Shown: in pieces, positions 11,216 to 20,827 of the stretch
Layout: each line of letters begins with the position of its first letter
Position numbering within the stretch: position 1 is the first letter of the stretch
Source of the DNA: Paraphaeosphaeria minitans
Lineage: Eukaryota; Ascomycota; Dothideomycetes; Pleosporales; Didymosphaeriaceae
Assembly: GCA_015832175.1 (NCBI GenBank)
Contig: WJXW01000015.1
Coordinates: 186,001-250,000 of the forward strand
Direction: 5' to 3'
Length of the DNA stretch: 64,000 nucleotides
Notes under the pieces: generated by a model
Databases searched by the model: none
What the model saw: only the letters and a program-made list of their open reading frames with translations
What the model was told of the DNA's origin: nothing
Program-made: the position numbers and the translations under genes

Positions 11216-11900
11216 ATAATCGCATGCTTCAATACAGATTCGCCTTCGTTCTCGAGAGCCTTATTCAAGAGTTTGAACCTTTCTTTGCGCAAATCAGCCG
11301 GGCTGTCTTTCTGTGGACACCATCGCTTTGCTCTTACCACGCTCTTCTCTAGTATTCATGTGATTCAAGATCATGTTGAAGACTTCCCGTTCTACGGCCA
11401 CGTATCTGATGACAAACATATCTTGCACCTTGCCTTCTTCAATCGTACAATTCTCTGTAACCGCGGCGATCGCAGGAACAGATGCAGGAAGAGGTGGTCG
11501 CCAATATCCCATTCTCAACACCCCATCGGACGGATACCAGTCTGAGATGTGCACTACGAGCAGTGGAAACTGTCGAATACCAGAAGCTTTTGTTACCTCA
11601 GTCAATGTTTTGGAAGCTTCCGTAGGAGTCAGCGAGTCGAATGTGCGCATGGTCTGCACCTGCGGATGGCGAGCAAATGACAAATGGGACGATTGAAATG
11701 TATCGTTCTGCAAAGACAATCCAGTGTCGATCGGTATGGCTTCTTTTACCTCCTACGCCTTGGTACATCCCACTTGTTTAAGCGAACCCCCAGTTTTCAG
11801 GGAGTGGGCACAATGTCTACTCTATCGTTCGGAGGATTCTCAATTAAATCCCACCGTCCCGATGCTTCACCTACGTTCAGGTGATGCAGCATACGCCAGC
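10801..11900 (+). pseudogene. Zn(II)2Cys6 transcription factor, broken copy B
   Basis: Homologous to copy A at 5.4-5.9 kb. The zinc-cluster region (VCNNCQKKKRKC) has lost one of the later cysteines (CERC became a single Cys), and the start region is frameshifted. Downstream, however, this copy keeps more of the gene: about 80 residues in one frame (10972-11214, with YERTFLQKADSYFKDELIG), then remnants to about 11900 that read like the fungal regulator middle domain (FAFVLESLIQEFEPFFAQIS) with several stops. It is therefore dead as a DNA-binding regulator. Copies A and B are each damaged at different places. Confidence 0.6.
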
Positions 11901-13240
11901 ACGATCACCTTGAGCTAATTATTACGCGCCTAATAGCTGTGCCCCAATAAGATGTTTGTGTACTTGTATTGTCACTGGATTAGGGGCGTGGGGTTTTGTC
12001 GAGGATTAGGAAACCCCCGACAACTTGGGTCACCATGTACACCAAAACTAAGTCGTCTCATAGTAAAGTAGCGGATGCGCTGCAGCCTTCGCGAGGCGAT
12101 GGCGCCAAGGTATTGGCACAGATCTCAGGGCGCAGGATCGAACTTACAGGATGTAACCAGCTATGGCGTCAAAGGATACGGCGGAATACAGATTAGTGGT
12201 GGGCCGATGTTTTACGCCAATTGGAACGCTACCCACGAGCCGGTGCGGGCACTGCGCTAAGCTTCGCTTACTCAGCAAGGATCCTGCCGGAAGAATTACT
12301 TCGACAAGGATCCTACAGAAAGGCAAAAAACACGACAAACAGCGAGAATTCAATTCCTGGATTATCCATCACAACAGCATCGAAACATCTCTGCTAGCGG
12401 CCGCAATCGTCTCTATAGGCCAAAGCGCATCCCTCTGCGTTATGGTACCTGTAGAAACATGGTTGCGGCCGCGGCAGTCACGAAAGCAAAATTTGCGAGC
12501 AGGCTACGCAACATGACACACCCATTGACGGCAGCAATAACCATCTAGCCACGATGCCGCATCACGAAAGCGACGACGGAGCCCAAACCTCGTACAGCCA
12601 CAACACACACAATTTCTGGTGGGCTTCCTGATCAGCCCGCCACTCGACATCGTTTGCGACGTCCCGCATCGACGGCCCTCCGGATTGAACGACATCAACG
12701 CTCACGCAAATCGCCTCACAGACACCCGGCATGCTACTATAGATGCCACACAATACACAGTCACAGACAGCCTCGTCCACTGTCGCCCCCATGTCGAAGG
12801 AGTGGTGCCCCTTCCGACATACCCGACAAGGTCTGAGGCGAGTCGCGATAGCGTTGCATGGCTACTAGACCCAAGAGCACGAAGGAGCGGAGCCTCGCTC
12901 TCGGGAAGCTGCATCGCAGCTGGTGCGTTGGCGCTGCCGCCAATGGCAGGTCACAACACAACACACGGCCACATAGGAACCTAGTGAGAGGCAGCAAGAA
13001 GATGGGAGAAACAAGAACACAGAACAAATGCAAGCCCTGAGGGTCAAGGGCAGGTACAGCAACATGAAGCCGAACACTGGGGGGAGACTGTAGGTACGCA
13101 GATACGACAAACGAGGCCGACGCCTCTACGACGCCTCAATACAACGGCAACGAAAAAGAGTTTTTTTTACCGCACGAAAACAGAGACAATACATTTGAAG
13201 TCAAACACACAGACACAGATACGTCACTTCTCATGACGGC
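11901..13240. other. no supported gene
   Basis: A GC-balanced stretch has many short frames overlapping on both strands, none with domain motifs. A plus-strand piece at 12100-12260 (SYGVKGYGGIQISGGPMFY) and another at 12285-12530 read somewhat like protein but in different frames. A single diverged copy of the 36-bp repeat unit described at 13446 appears near 12283-12325. Confidence 0.35.
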
Positions 13241-13414
13241 ATGTACGTAGTCGTAGATAGAAGCCAGACCACAAGCGGAGGCGAGGGAACAGCTGGCTGT
13301 ACTTTCAGTACGGTGAAGTGGGGCATGTCGATTTCTTTCGGCAGCGCGTCGGCTGTTTGCCAAACCTCTGCATCCGGGCATAGCTGCACGAAACCGCGGC
13401 TGAAACCGAGTAGG

Positions 13415-13446
<32 letters not shown>

Positions 13447-13699
13447 CTACAGAAAGGCGACTTTCAGGGCCGACAGGCATCTTGCAGTAAAGGCGACTTT
13501 TAGTGCTGTCATGGGTCCTGCAGAAAGGGCGACTTCTAGTGCCGACAAGGATCCTGCAGAAAAGGCGACTTCTAGTGCCGACAAGGATCCTGCAGAAAAG
13601 GCGACTTTCAGTCCTAACAAGCGTACCACAGAGAGGGCGATTTTTAGGCCGACAAACAGCCTCGGACTCGATTCAACCATCATACATCCATTGGGATAA
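13241..13699 (+). CDS. 152-residue ORF containing a 12-residue repeat
   Basis: ATG at 13241, stop just before 13700. The second half is built from the 36-bp tandem array and therefore repeats a 12-residue unit, DPAEKATSSADK. The first half contains the (TCAA)7 run translated as INQS repeats. The repeat length is a multiple of three with no stop in this frame, which permits coding but does not prove it. The ORF ends 6 bp before the start codon of the zinc-cluster gene at 13706, so it is more likely promoter or 5' leader sequence of that gene than a separate protein. Confidence 0.2.
13410..13450. repeat. (TCAA)7 microsatellite with inverted flanks
   Basis: Seven perfect TCAA units occupy 13417-13444. 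They are bracketed by GTAGGATT on the left and AATCCTAC on the right, which are exact reverse complements, so the whole could fold into a small hairpin with the microsatellite in the loop. Confidence 0.9.
13446..13659 (+). repeat. 36-bp minisatellite, about six units
   Basis: Units begin near 13446, 13481, 13517, 13553, 13589 and 13625. The two central ones differ by a single base over 36 positions; outer units are more diverged. The consensus contains CCTGCAGAAAAGGCGACTTC. This pattern (young centre, old edges) is typical of an expanding minisatellite. It lies directly upstream of the start codon at 13706. Confidence 0.9.
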
Positions 13700-13705
13700 C
13701 CAAAC

Positions 13706-15609
13706 ATGGACTCAGGGAAAACCTACCTTAGTGAGCCGCATGACTCACCGGAAGAACTAGACAGTTTCCTGGCCGAGCTCAACCACCGAGAGCTCAGTGC
13801 ACAGCCTCTTCTCTATGAACTGTGGCTTGACAAATTCGACCCTGTCTTTCAGTCGACTCGAATTGATGCCGAGCATGCATCATCGAGTTCTGATCTATTG
13901 ACCTCTTCCTTTGTCGGACAGAGCCTTGGAGAACTTCCCGTTGCGCCTATCGTTGAGAAGCCTTTGAATATCGAGCAGGCTCTCGCCTCACAACTTCCCA
14001 GGCAATTTCTTGTTGCGCCTATGGTGCAGCAGCTTCTCGTTCCGCAACCTTCCCTTGCTCAGCCTTTCATCGATCAGCCTTTCATCGATCAGCCTTTCAT
14101 CGATCAGCCTTTCATCGATCAGCCTTTCATCAACCAGTATATCTCTGGAGAACAACATCTTTTGGCACAGCCTACAGCCAGACTGCTTGCGAGGCATTCG
14201 AACTATTTCTTTCCAAAATCTGAATCGTCGCAGGATCTCAAACCCTTAGCTGCTTTCGGTCCCCCTCCTCAAATCATTGAGAAGCGTTTGCCAAACTCTG
14301 TAAGGTCTGTTCGATGCATTCAGTGCTGGGCTTAGAAGAGGCCGGTATGTATACCCCACCAATGCGTCATCGGCTGAGAAACCAACCTCTACAGTGCGAA
14401 ACAACAGAAGGAGAATCTTGCTGTAAACGATGTGTCGGAAAAGGTCTATCTCTGCTAGTATGTCGCTCAGAACGGTTCACAGAGCACAAACCGTTCGAAA
14501 AATGTACGTTGCCAGTCCAGTTGTGCTGCAGGAATGCTAATAATCTCAGGGAGAAACGAAATATACGAGGTACTCTTTACTTCGGTTATGCGGTCGTCGA
14601 GTCCTCCGATTACTGTGTGTCTGCAGCACTACGCCGACGGTCCTATTCTATGGATTCAATGCTCCCAGTTCACCGCGACCCACAAGAATCAGGTCAATGT
14701 CCTTCGACAAGATCAATCTGGTTGGCACTACACGGAAACAACAGCATATTGCTTGACGGGAGAACAAATTGATATAGCATCGTACATTCAGCAGTGCAAG
14801 CATTTTTCCTTGCACGAAGCATGCCGCTCTCGCAATCCGATCTCTTTCTTCTTTGAAGCAACCGGGCCATACACGAATGTGAGAGATTGCCGCTGTCCAT
14901 ATCTACGAAGAACTAACCCATCAAGGTCGAGATCATACAACAGTGTATTGAGTTATATACCACCCTCCGCCTTTTGAGACGAGCATGGAATTTTGCTGGC
15001 AATGAAACTCTGGGTATGGACACCATAGAACAAGAAGGATCTGCGTGGCGCGGAATCAGACCTGTGCCTCGTATGATTCAGAATCAACTAGGCCATCTAC
15101 TAGAGTTACACATGATTACATTGGACAAGAAGATCTTGAAGGGTATCCAAGCTATGTTGAGGGATCGTAAACAGTGGGCCGTGACAACAATAGCCCTGGC
15201 TATTCTCTTACATACCCGTGAGCTAGATATTGGCAGAAATTTGTACTGGAGCCGCTACGCAGACCCGGTACGAATCCGTCTTCCACTGAATACCATAGGC
15301 TAACAAGTTAAGGCCGGATTTTGGATACACCCGTCAAAGCCTAAGGCCCTTGTTGAAGAAGCAACCGTTTCTTGCAACTCGTTGCTTTCGCACTATCGCT
15401 GCACATGGGGGCTTAGACCTTTACACCTCGATTGGACCCTACAAAAATCAAAAGATATGGTAGGGAATGAAGAGAGAGCAGTTAAGTTTATACAGAAACT
15501 CCAGAAATATGTGCAGTCCCTCGGTGAGTTTTACAAATGCTTCTGTCCTTGCCGCAGTATATTGATTTCAAAAAGAGAAGAATGGGTGGATTGGTCAGGA
15601 GGTGGGTAA
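13706..15609 (+). pseudogene. Zn(II)2Cys6 transcription factor, stop in zinc cluster
   Basis: Exon 1 (13706-14344) starts at a true ATG and encodes a Gln/Pro-rich N-terminus. Introns 14345-14394, 14504-14549, 14879-14925 and 15268-15312 (45-50 bp, GT-AG, CTAAC/CTAAT-like branch sites) all join in frame. The joined protein has a zinc cluster near residues 206-240: CX2CX6CX8CX2CX9C, beginning CIQCWA, split by intron 1. A TAG at 14333-14335 falls between the second and third cysteines, where Gln (CAG) is the likely ancestor. The rest is a typical helical regulator body (RPVPRMIQNQLGHLLELHM, then WIHPSKPKALVEEA), about 570 codons in all. An alternative donor GTAAGG at 14300 spliced to 14394 would avoid the stop in frame but remove the first CX2C. 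The 3' end could instead be TGA 15563-15565 after a 34-bp intron. Nuclear DNA-binding regulator by family; here damaged or differently spliced. Confidence 0.7.
14060..14134 (+). repeat. 15-bp in-frame tandem repeat (QPFID x5)
   Basis: Five units of CAGCCTTTCATCGAT, the last ending AAC instead of GAT, sit inside exon 1 of the zinc-cluster gene and encode QPFID repeats. Length changes here would keep the frame. The near identity of units points to recent slippage. Confidence 0.9.
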
Positions 15610-15735
15610 CTTGTACAGAGATGGAGATCCGGACAGTGTAGGATTCACCATAAGTTCGTTGTTGTTCAAGAAGGATTGCTACGAGGCAAAGGGCGTTTGT
15701 TGACTCTCATTATCATTTCCCCACGGCTGAACATT

Positions 15736-16975
15736 TCACAAAGAATTTACTCTTTGCGCGTGCTTGACAAAACCTTCTACTGCCGATTCAATGCGTTCGT
15801 AAACTTCTTCTGCAGATCCATCGTCATTTATCTGCCAGGTATTAGCAGATTCCAGCACAACATTACTACTACAGACCTCCTTGAAGTACCCATCTATTGC
15901 TAGACATTTCATAGCCTCCATTTCCTGAATTGTTTGAGTGTTCGGCACACTGCCCACTCGATTTGAAGTTAAAAGCAGCGTATAGTTAAATTTCTGAACC
16001 TGCTAAAATGAGTATAGTTCGACTGGAGGGTCACTACACTTACTTGTTCTTGGAACTCGGTCAGATGTTGTATGCTTTCCGGAAACCCACGCAATAGCGT
16101 CCACTTCTTCCCCTTCTGTAACCCCTCATTGATCTTTCTTTCCAGAATGCTGATCGCTAACTGGACGGGCACCTGTACTTTCTCCTGGATGCAGTGTTGG
16201 ATATATTTTGCACATGGATGTGTAGGGTCATCAGCCTTCTCGCGTAGCGCCTCATCCAAGGTGGTGGTCTGGAACTCGAGCTGCTTCGAAAGTAGAGCGC
16301 ACTGTGTCTCCTTGCCCACTCCAATAATGAAGATGACAGGAGTTCGCTCACGTCGCTTTGTATAGTGAGCCTCTCTCTCTTGATTCAACAGCTCCATCCA
16401 CGCTGTCCCTAAGTGAGAAGTGATTTTGGCCGATAGTCCTTGGAATTCCTGGAGGTCCTTCTCCCCAAACGTCTGTTGCTCGTATCTATGTGCCTGCATT
16501 AGACACTCAAGCTTGTCCATCTCTCGTACGAACTGAGCCTCAGGCGTCTTGCCTTCTTCGCACTCCAACCACGCGTCCTTGATCCTCGCACCCACTTCCG
16601 AATTGGAGAGGCTCAACAGAGTCTCTATATAGTCGACACCGAAACGTTCCAATTTGTGTTTGTGCTCTACTGCATGTTAGAGTCATGAAGGCGCAGGCTG
16701 GGTTAGCATATTTTACCTTTAGGGACGCCAGCGTACGTCGGTATGTCTCCAACCACTGATTCTGCCATGTCGTGACACAGTGCTATGAAGATGCATCTAT
16801 TCCTGTTCAAATTTTCCGGTGCGAACATGCACATTACTGCTAATTGATACATGTGAGCCGATACACTCTCGGGGTTCTGGACGGTTCTCAACCACCCCGT
16901 TCGTGGAATGCGTTTGAGCTCCGATATCAGATGTAGGAAGGGTAAAGGCGAATTATCTAGATCAGAAGGGCCCAT
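15736..16975 (-). CDS. HD phosphohydrolase fused to NMP-kinase-like domain
   Basis: Three exons (16975-16717, 16669-16044, 15999-15736) joined by introns 16670-16716 (47 bp) and 16000-16043 (44 bp) give 382 residues. Residues 1-160 are an HD domain of the HDDC2/YfbR 5'-deoxynucleotidase type: H41, H68-D69 (ALCHDMAES), E72, D77 and D138 (REMDKLE); this family hydrolyses deoxynucleoside 5'-monophosphates using a divalent metal. Residues 195-382 resemble adenylate/UMP-CMP kinase: IIGVGKETQC corresponds to the P-loop, VPVQLAISILERKI to the NMP-binding helix, GFPESIQHL to GFPR, and a tail resembles the usual last helix. The P-loop is shortened and its GKGT is GKET, the Arg of GFPR is Glu, and the LID region is not recognisable, so the second domain is probably non-catalytic. 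An in-frame ATG at 17281 would add 102 residues; I prefer 16975 because the HD domain starts there (SPLPFLHLISELK). Probably cytosolic. Confidence 0.75.
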
Positions 16976-17399
16976 GGTGCGGTTGATTGAAGCGTATGTG
17001 TGGAAATGCAATGCACGATGTTGAGCTTGCGATAGATGGGGTTTACGAAGGTCGGAATCACGGAAAAGGCGTGGAAAGTCGGTGGGGTGCCCAACGAAGC
17101 TAAGCCATACACGGAGCATGCCCCACCAGGTAGTCCTTTTGCCGAGGTTGATCCGGTCAATCCCCTCATCGGCGGATCGTACGAGGAGCTCGTCACAATT
17201 GAGGAATAGCGTACACGCTAGTCCCCGAACACCACTCCGCGGTCCATTGTCAACACCAACCACCTTGCTCCACGCGCCCATAACTCTGCCAAATCACGCC
17301 CAATTTTTTTAGTTCAGTATGCTTCAAACGCGTAGAAAGCCGCGTAAGACTTCCTCTACTTTTTCTTAGCCTTATAAGATGTTGCGTCGCGAACTTTTG
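16976..17399. other. 5' flank of the HD-fusion gene
   Basis: Contains the in-frame minus-strand extension up to an ATG at 17281, with Arg/His-rich, weakly mitochondrial-looking sequence (ALHFHTYASINRT), which may be translated if the upstream ATG is used. Otherwise promoter and intergenic sequence up to the dead mariner. Confidence 0.4.
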
Positions 17400-18645
17400 C
17401 CAGCTGAAAAGGCATACACAGTTGGTGCAATAATGAGCGAAGCATCATAGTACTTCTTAGCCAAATAACTTCCTATAACCTAGGGAGCGCTCAGCAAGCT
17501 CTTAGTACGCACAAAGGAGAGATTAGAGGCATCTGCACTACCTCTCTGGGACGCTCACCTCTACGAAACTGAGCCAGGACGTGGAGCTCCAGCCATAACG
17601 TTTTTAGAGGAGGAGAAGAAGGCGGTTATCGATATAGCTACTAAGGACTTTAAGGCACGAGAGAAATAAAGCTAGAAGGTAATTGCTGATGGAGATTTTG
17701 ACCATCTAGGCCTCAAGAACAAGCTCATAGTAACAGCCTTTGAAAATATCATATATGAAGCTGGGTACGCTCGCCGAGCTCTAGGACGTAAACTAACGCT
17801 TAATGATAGCTAGAAGGCATGCCGGCACAGCTGGGCCCTCACCTATAACCCCAATAAGTACAGAGTTAGTGACAATTTAGGATTCAATTTCCGGCGAGTT
17901 ATTTACACGGACGAAACACCTACTAGAGTAGGAGAATAACGTGGCATGCTTCGTGCGTGGGCAAAGGCTGATGAGGTCTACCATCTAGAGGTTAAATGAC
18001 TAAAGATCCGCTATAATTGTGCCCTCCAATTCTATGGGAGCTTTACCTATAATGTAAAGGGACCCTTTCACATCTATGATAAAGAGACTGATGAAGAGAA
18101 AACGCAGGCATAAAAAGCCCTAGATAAGGAGAACTAGCGCAACCAAATTTAGTAGGAATTACTTATCCCACGCGCTCGTGCTGCCCTCAGAGAGCTTAGA
18201 GAGCTAGAGGCTAATTCCAGGACGCGTCCTTAATAACAGAAATATAAACTGACTCGTGGGGATCGCTTACGCGGAGGCATAGACGGTTACCAGCATCGCG
18301 AGGAGGTTCTTAAGCCTCTACTTGTGCCATGGATTAAGCAACTGGAGAAGGATGGACGACGTCCAGTCCTGCTTGAGGATAGAGCTCTAGTACACAAATT
18401 ACGTATCGTAATAGAGTTTTTAGAAGTCTCCCATATAGAGAAGCTCCCTTAGCTGGGTTATAGTCTAGACGTTAACGCAGTGGAGCATGCATGGCCATGG
18501 ATCCGACGTCACCTAATAAAGGACTTCACGCCGTCCACATGCGCGGACGAATGCCGTAAACAATAGGCTTATGAGTGGGAATAGTTACCGCAGGAGGTCA
18601 TAAACAAGTGTTTAATGGTATCCTAGACGTTGTTCGCCGTATCAT
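17400..18645 (+). pseudogene. Tc1/mariner-type transposase, RIP-killed
   Basis: One continuous plus-strand frame of about 415 codons carries roughly 18 in-frame stops (TAG or TAA) and no evident indels. Conserved transposase blocks survive: LGFNFRRVIYTDETPTRVGE (first catalytic Asp), VLLEDRALVHKLR (second), and SLDVNAVEHAWPWIRRHL (third region). This resembles the fungal mariner-like group with an N-terminal helix-turn-helix. Stops sit where Gln or Trp is expected (for example LP-stop-LGYS), as C-to-T change of CAG/CAA or G-to-A change of TGG would produce. I could not define terminal inverted repeats, so element ends are unknown. Confidence 0.75.
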
Positions 18646-19029
18646 AAAGCATCATAGAGATAATTATTTCTATGATAGAGGAGGGTAAAAAGTACCTCTA
18701 CACCCCTAGAAAGTCTCTACAATTGTCCTAAACAGGAAATTAAGCATATAGAGAAGTTCTTAGAAGTTTATTTCACTATACAATTTATTTTTTGTACATG
18801 TTTCCCATACAAAACAGAAATTCGTAATGTTGCCAAGCAATGCATGCGCTAACGCTATTCCTCAATTGTGACGAGCTCCTCGTAGGCATTTGCTCACCGC
18901 CCCGCACGCGCGCACCAGAAGTACTATAGCCTACATTTGCCTAAGACAGCGTCATCGCTTGCTGTGCCTAAAGTAGGTCCGCGATGCTGCTATCACTCTC
19001 ATCGTGATTGTAACAAGATTAATAACATA
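18646..19029. other. no gene; possible 3' end of the mariner and junction sequence
   Basis: AT-rich up to about 18830, then GC-normal. No ORF with similarity. It separates the dead mariner from the patatin fragment and may contain the mariner's right end. Confidence 0.4.
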
Positions 19030-19197
19030 TCAGACTAACCATGAGAATCCCTTTGCTAACGACGTCGAGTAATCGCACGGCTTCGGCGGCGCCTCTGAGT
19101 TGACGGCCTCCATCAGCTGCTCGAGGATCATCAGCGCGGACAGGCCGCGCACGCCACCGCCGTCGACGGCGAGCAGTCGGAGCTCACTGCCAGGCAT
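19030..19197 (-). pseudogene. patatin-like phospholipase, N-terminal fragment
   Basis: From ATG 19197, 55 codons are open. Residues 5-43 match the patatin start: ELRLLAVDGGGVRGLSALMI (oxyanion-hole motif DGGGVRG at 12-18), then EQLMEAVNSEAPPKPCDY. The next expected block, with the GxSxG nucleophile, is missing; unrelated residues follow to a stop at 19030-19032. In fungi this start is typical of free patatins and of patatin-NB-ARC/NACHT proteins. Only the first ~43 residues remain, so it is catalytically dead. What removed the rest is not visible, although the RIP-killed mariner lies just beyond. Confidence 0.7.
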
Positions 19198-19616
19198 CGT
19201 CGAGAAGGTAGCAAACTAAAGTCGAGGGTAGGCAGCTCAGATTGTCGTCGAGGGTGGTTTTCGATTCGCTGCACCATGACTGCCTGAAAAGAACAAGGCT
19301 GAGGCAGCATTTCCGCCCCCAGCGAGTGCGCCTGAGCTGGCCGACAGGGTTGCTGGACTGAAGTCAGCAGGGCCATAACCTGCAGTAGGAGACAGGGCTT
19401 GCGCGTGAACGCGATATATGACATAGAAGTGAGAAACACATGTAATCGCAGGGTTCGCATCCGCCCACAATTCCGATATGCTTTTGAGGGGATCGCATCT
19501 GTGCAGCGCGCTACGCTGCGCCCGGCTCCCAAAACTTACGGCCTCCAGCACGCGCCCAGGGCCCTCCAGCGGAGATACACGAATTCCTTTCAGCGACGCG
19601 GGGAGAGCTATTCGAC
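19198..19616. other. no supported gene
   Basis: Short frames on both strands (minus 19237-19551, plus 19399-19662) show no domain. Probably the former promoter or 5' region of the patatin gene. Confidence 0.3.
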
Positions 19617-19631
19617 AGGGTTAGGGTTAAT
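19617..19631 (+). repeat. telomere-like motif, left copy
   Basis: AGGGTTAGGGTTAAT, two TTAGGG-type units. It is an exact reverse complement of 22228-22242, so the two face each other across 2.6 kb. Confidence 0.85.
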
Positions 19632-19767
19632 GGGTACAAATTGGAATTCAAAAGCTTTATAAGATATCAAAATGGAGCCTTGCTTGGTTTAAAAATAATG
19701 AAATCTGCAATGACGCCTGGTGCCCTCTCTTGGAACAGCTTCCTGGCAGACGCGTGACCAATGCTTA

Positions 19768-20322
19768 ACGTCCCGCACTGAGTAGTGAGACGCATAACGT
19801 CGCGAAACACTCCTACTTCCGGACCTTCGCATTTCGCACTCCGAACCTGCACACATATTTCATCGATGCACAGTAAATCTGTAGCTATTTTATTCTAAGC
19901 AAATCCGCTTCCGACGTGCTAGATGTGAATGTTGCTTGCGCTGTTGATCTTGCTGTTCTTATTGTCTCTTGACTATCTATTGCGGACCCCTGTTTGTCGG
20001 CAGCGCCTTTATTATGAGAGATCGGTGGGGTCAGAAGCAAGCTTTAACACCAGATATTACGATAAGATGCTATGAAGGTTCGCTGAATCTAGAAATGTAC
20101 CTTCCGGCAGTTTCTCCGTGGACTGGACGCATGCGAAATAAGCTATGACCCCTAGGAAATTCACTTTCTGTAGGACCGGAATATAGCCTATAGGAAGCAG
20201 GTTAGGGAATGATTGCAGGGGTATTGAATTTATTGCTAGACGACTACTCTGGCGTGAATGCGAAGGTCCGGAAGTGGGAGTGTCTCGCGACGTTATGCGT
20301 CTCGCTACTCAGTGCGGGACGT
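19768..20322. mobile_element. 555-bp MITE with 66-bp terminal inverted repeats
   Basis: The left arm 19768-19833 and right arm 20257-20322 are inverted copies (ends ACGTCCCGCACTGAG) with three mismatches, all transitions. TA dinucleotides flank both ends (19766-19767 and 20323-20324), as for Tc1/mariner-superfamily insertions. The interior has no coding capacity, so the element is non-autonomous. The outermost bases resemble those of the 131-bp foldback element at 52822-52952. Confidence 0.85.
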
Positions 20323-20541
20323 TACCAGTAACTTAGTCTTCTTTTGGCATCATTTTGACGAGGCAAGTCGGCTAACGACGTCCTTTTCACTTGCATCACG
20401 ACCGTGACCAGCAACACCAGTAACGTACGTCCATGCGTAACGAAATGCCTTTCAAGCGAGTAATTAGCTCCAATCCCCACTACCGACAACATGCGAGAGA
20501 CGTGACTGAGTTAGTCACTTGACTAACGTTAGTCTTGCTAG

Positions 20542-20692
20542 TGTTAAGATAAGTGATTGTTGATTCATTTGTTATCGGCTGGAGAACGATGAGGGTGCTA
20601 GTCTATATAGCTTCACTACAAGCTGACACATGCTGAGGTGCCAGCACCTCTAGCAATCCACAGATCTTGGTCAGCACCGGCGATATTCAACA
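20542..20692 (-). mobile_element. 3' LTR of the Copia remnant
   Basis: Read on the minus strand it begins TGTTGAATATC and ends TCTTAACA. It is preceded by a short purine-rich tract (AGTGGGAG) acting as polypurine tract, and contains a TATA-like TATATAG. It lies 135 bp downstream of the RNase H stop codon, the expected place. No matching 5' LTR is present because the element is 5'-truncated, so target duplication cannot be checked. Confidence 0.6.
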
Positions 20693-20827
20693 CTCCCACT
20701 CGATGAAAGCGGCTGTGCAGAATTCCATCGACAGTCGATCGCGGTGCTCGTGGGTCCGACTAAAACCTCCAAAAAACTTCCCGTGAAGAAAAGGAGGAAA
20801 GGGTGCCCAGATAATACCTCATGGATC

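Noticed and set aside
12619..13110. Several long overlapping ORFs on both strands
   Set aside because: They overlap in up to four frames, have skewed Arg/Ser/Pro/His composition and show no domains; typical of chance ORFs in GC-rich sequence.
13446..13659. Regularly spaced repeats that might suggest a CRISPR array
   Set aside because: Units are directly adjacent 36-bp tandem copies with no unique spacers, in a eukaryotic genome; it is a minisatellite.
15524..15557. A sixth intron in the zinc-cluster gene
   Set aside because: The GT-AG span is only 34 bp, shorter than usual fungal introns; I preferred reading through to the stop at 15609, although the alternative is possible.
16157..16365. 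ORFs on both strands inside the HD-fusion gene
   Set aside because: They are shadows of exon 2, whose protein matches known families in the chosen frame.
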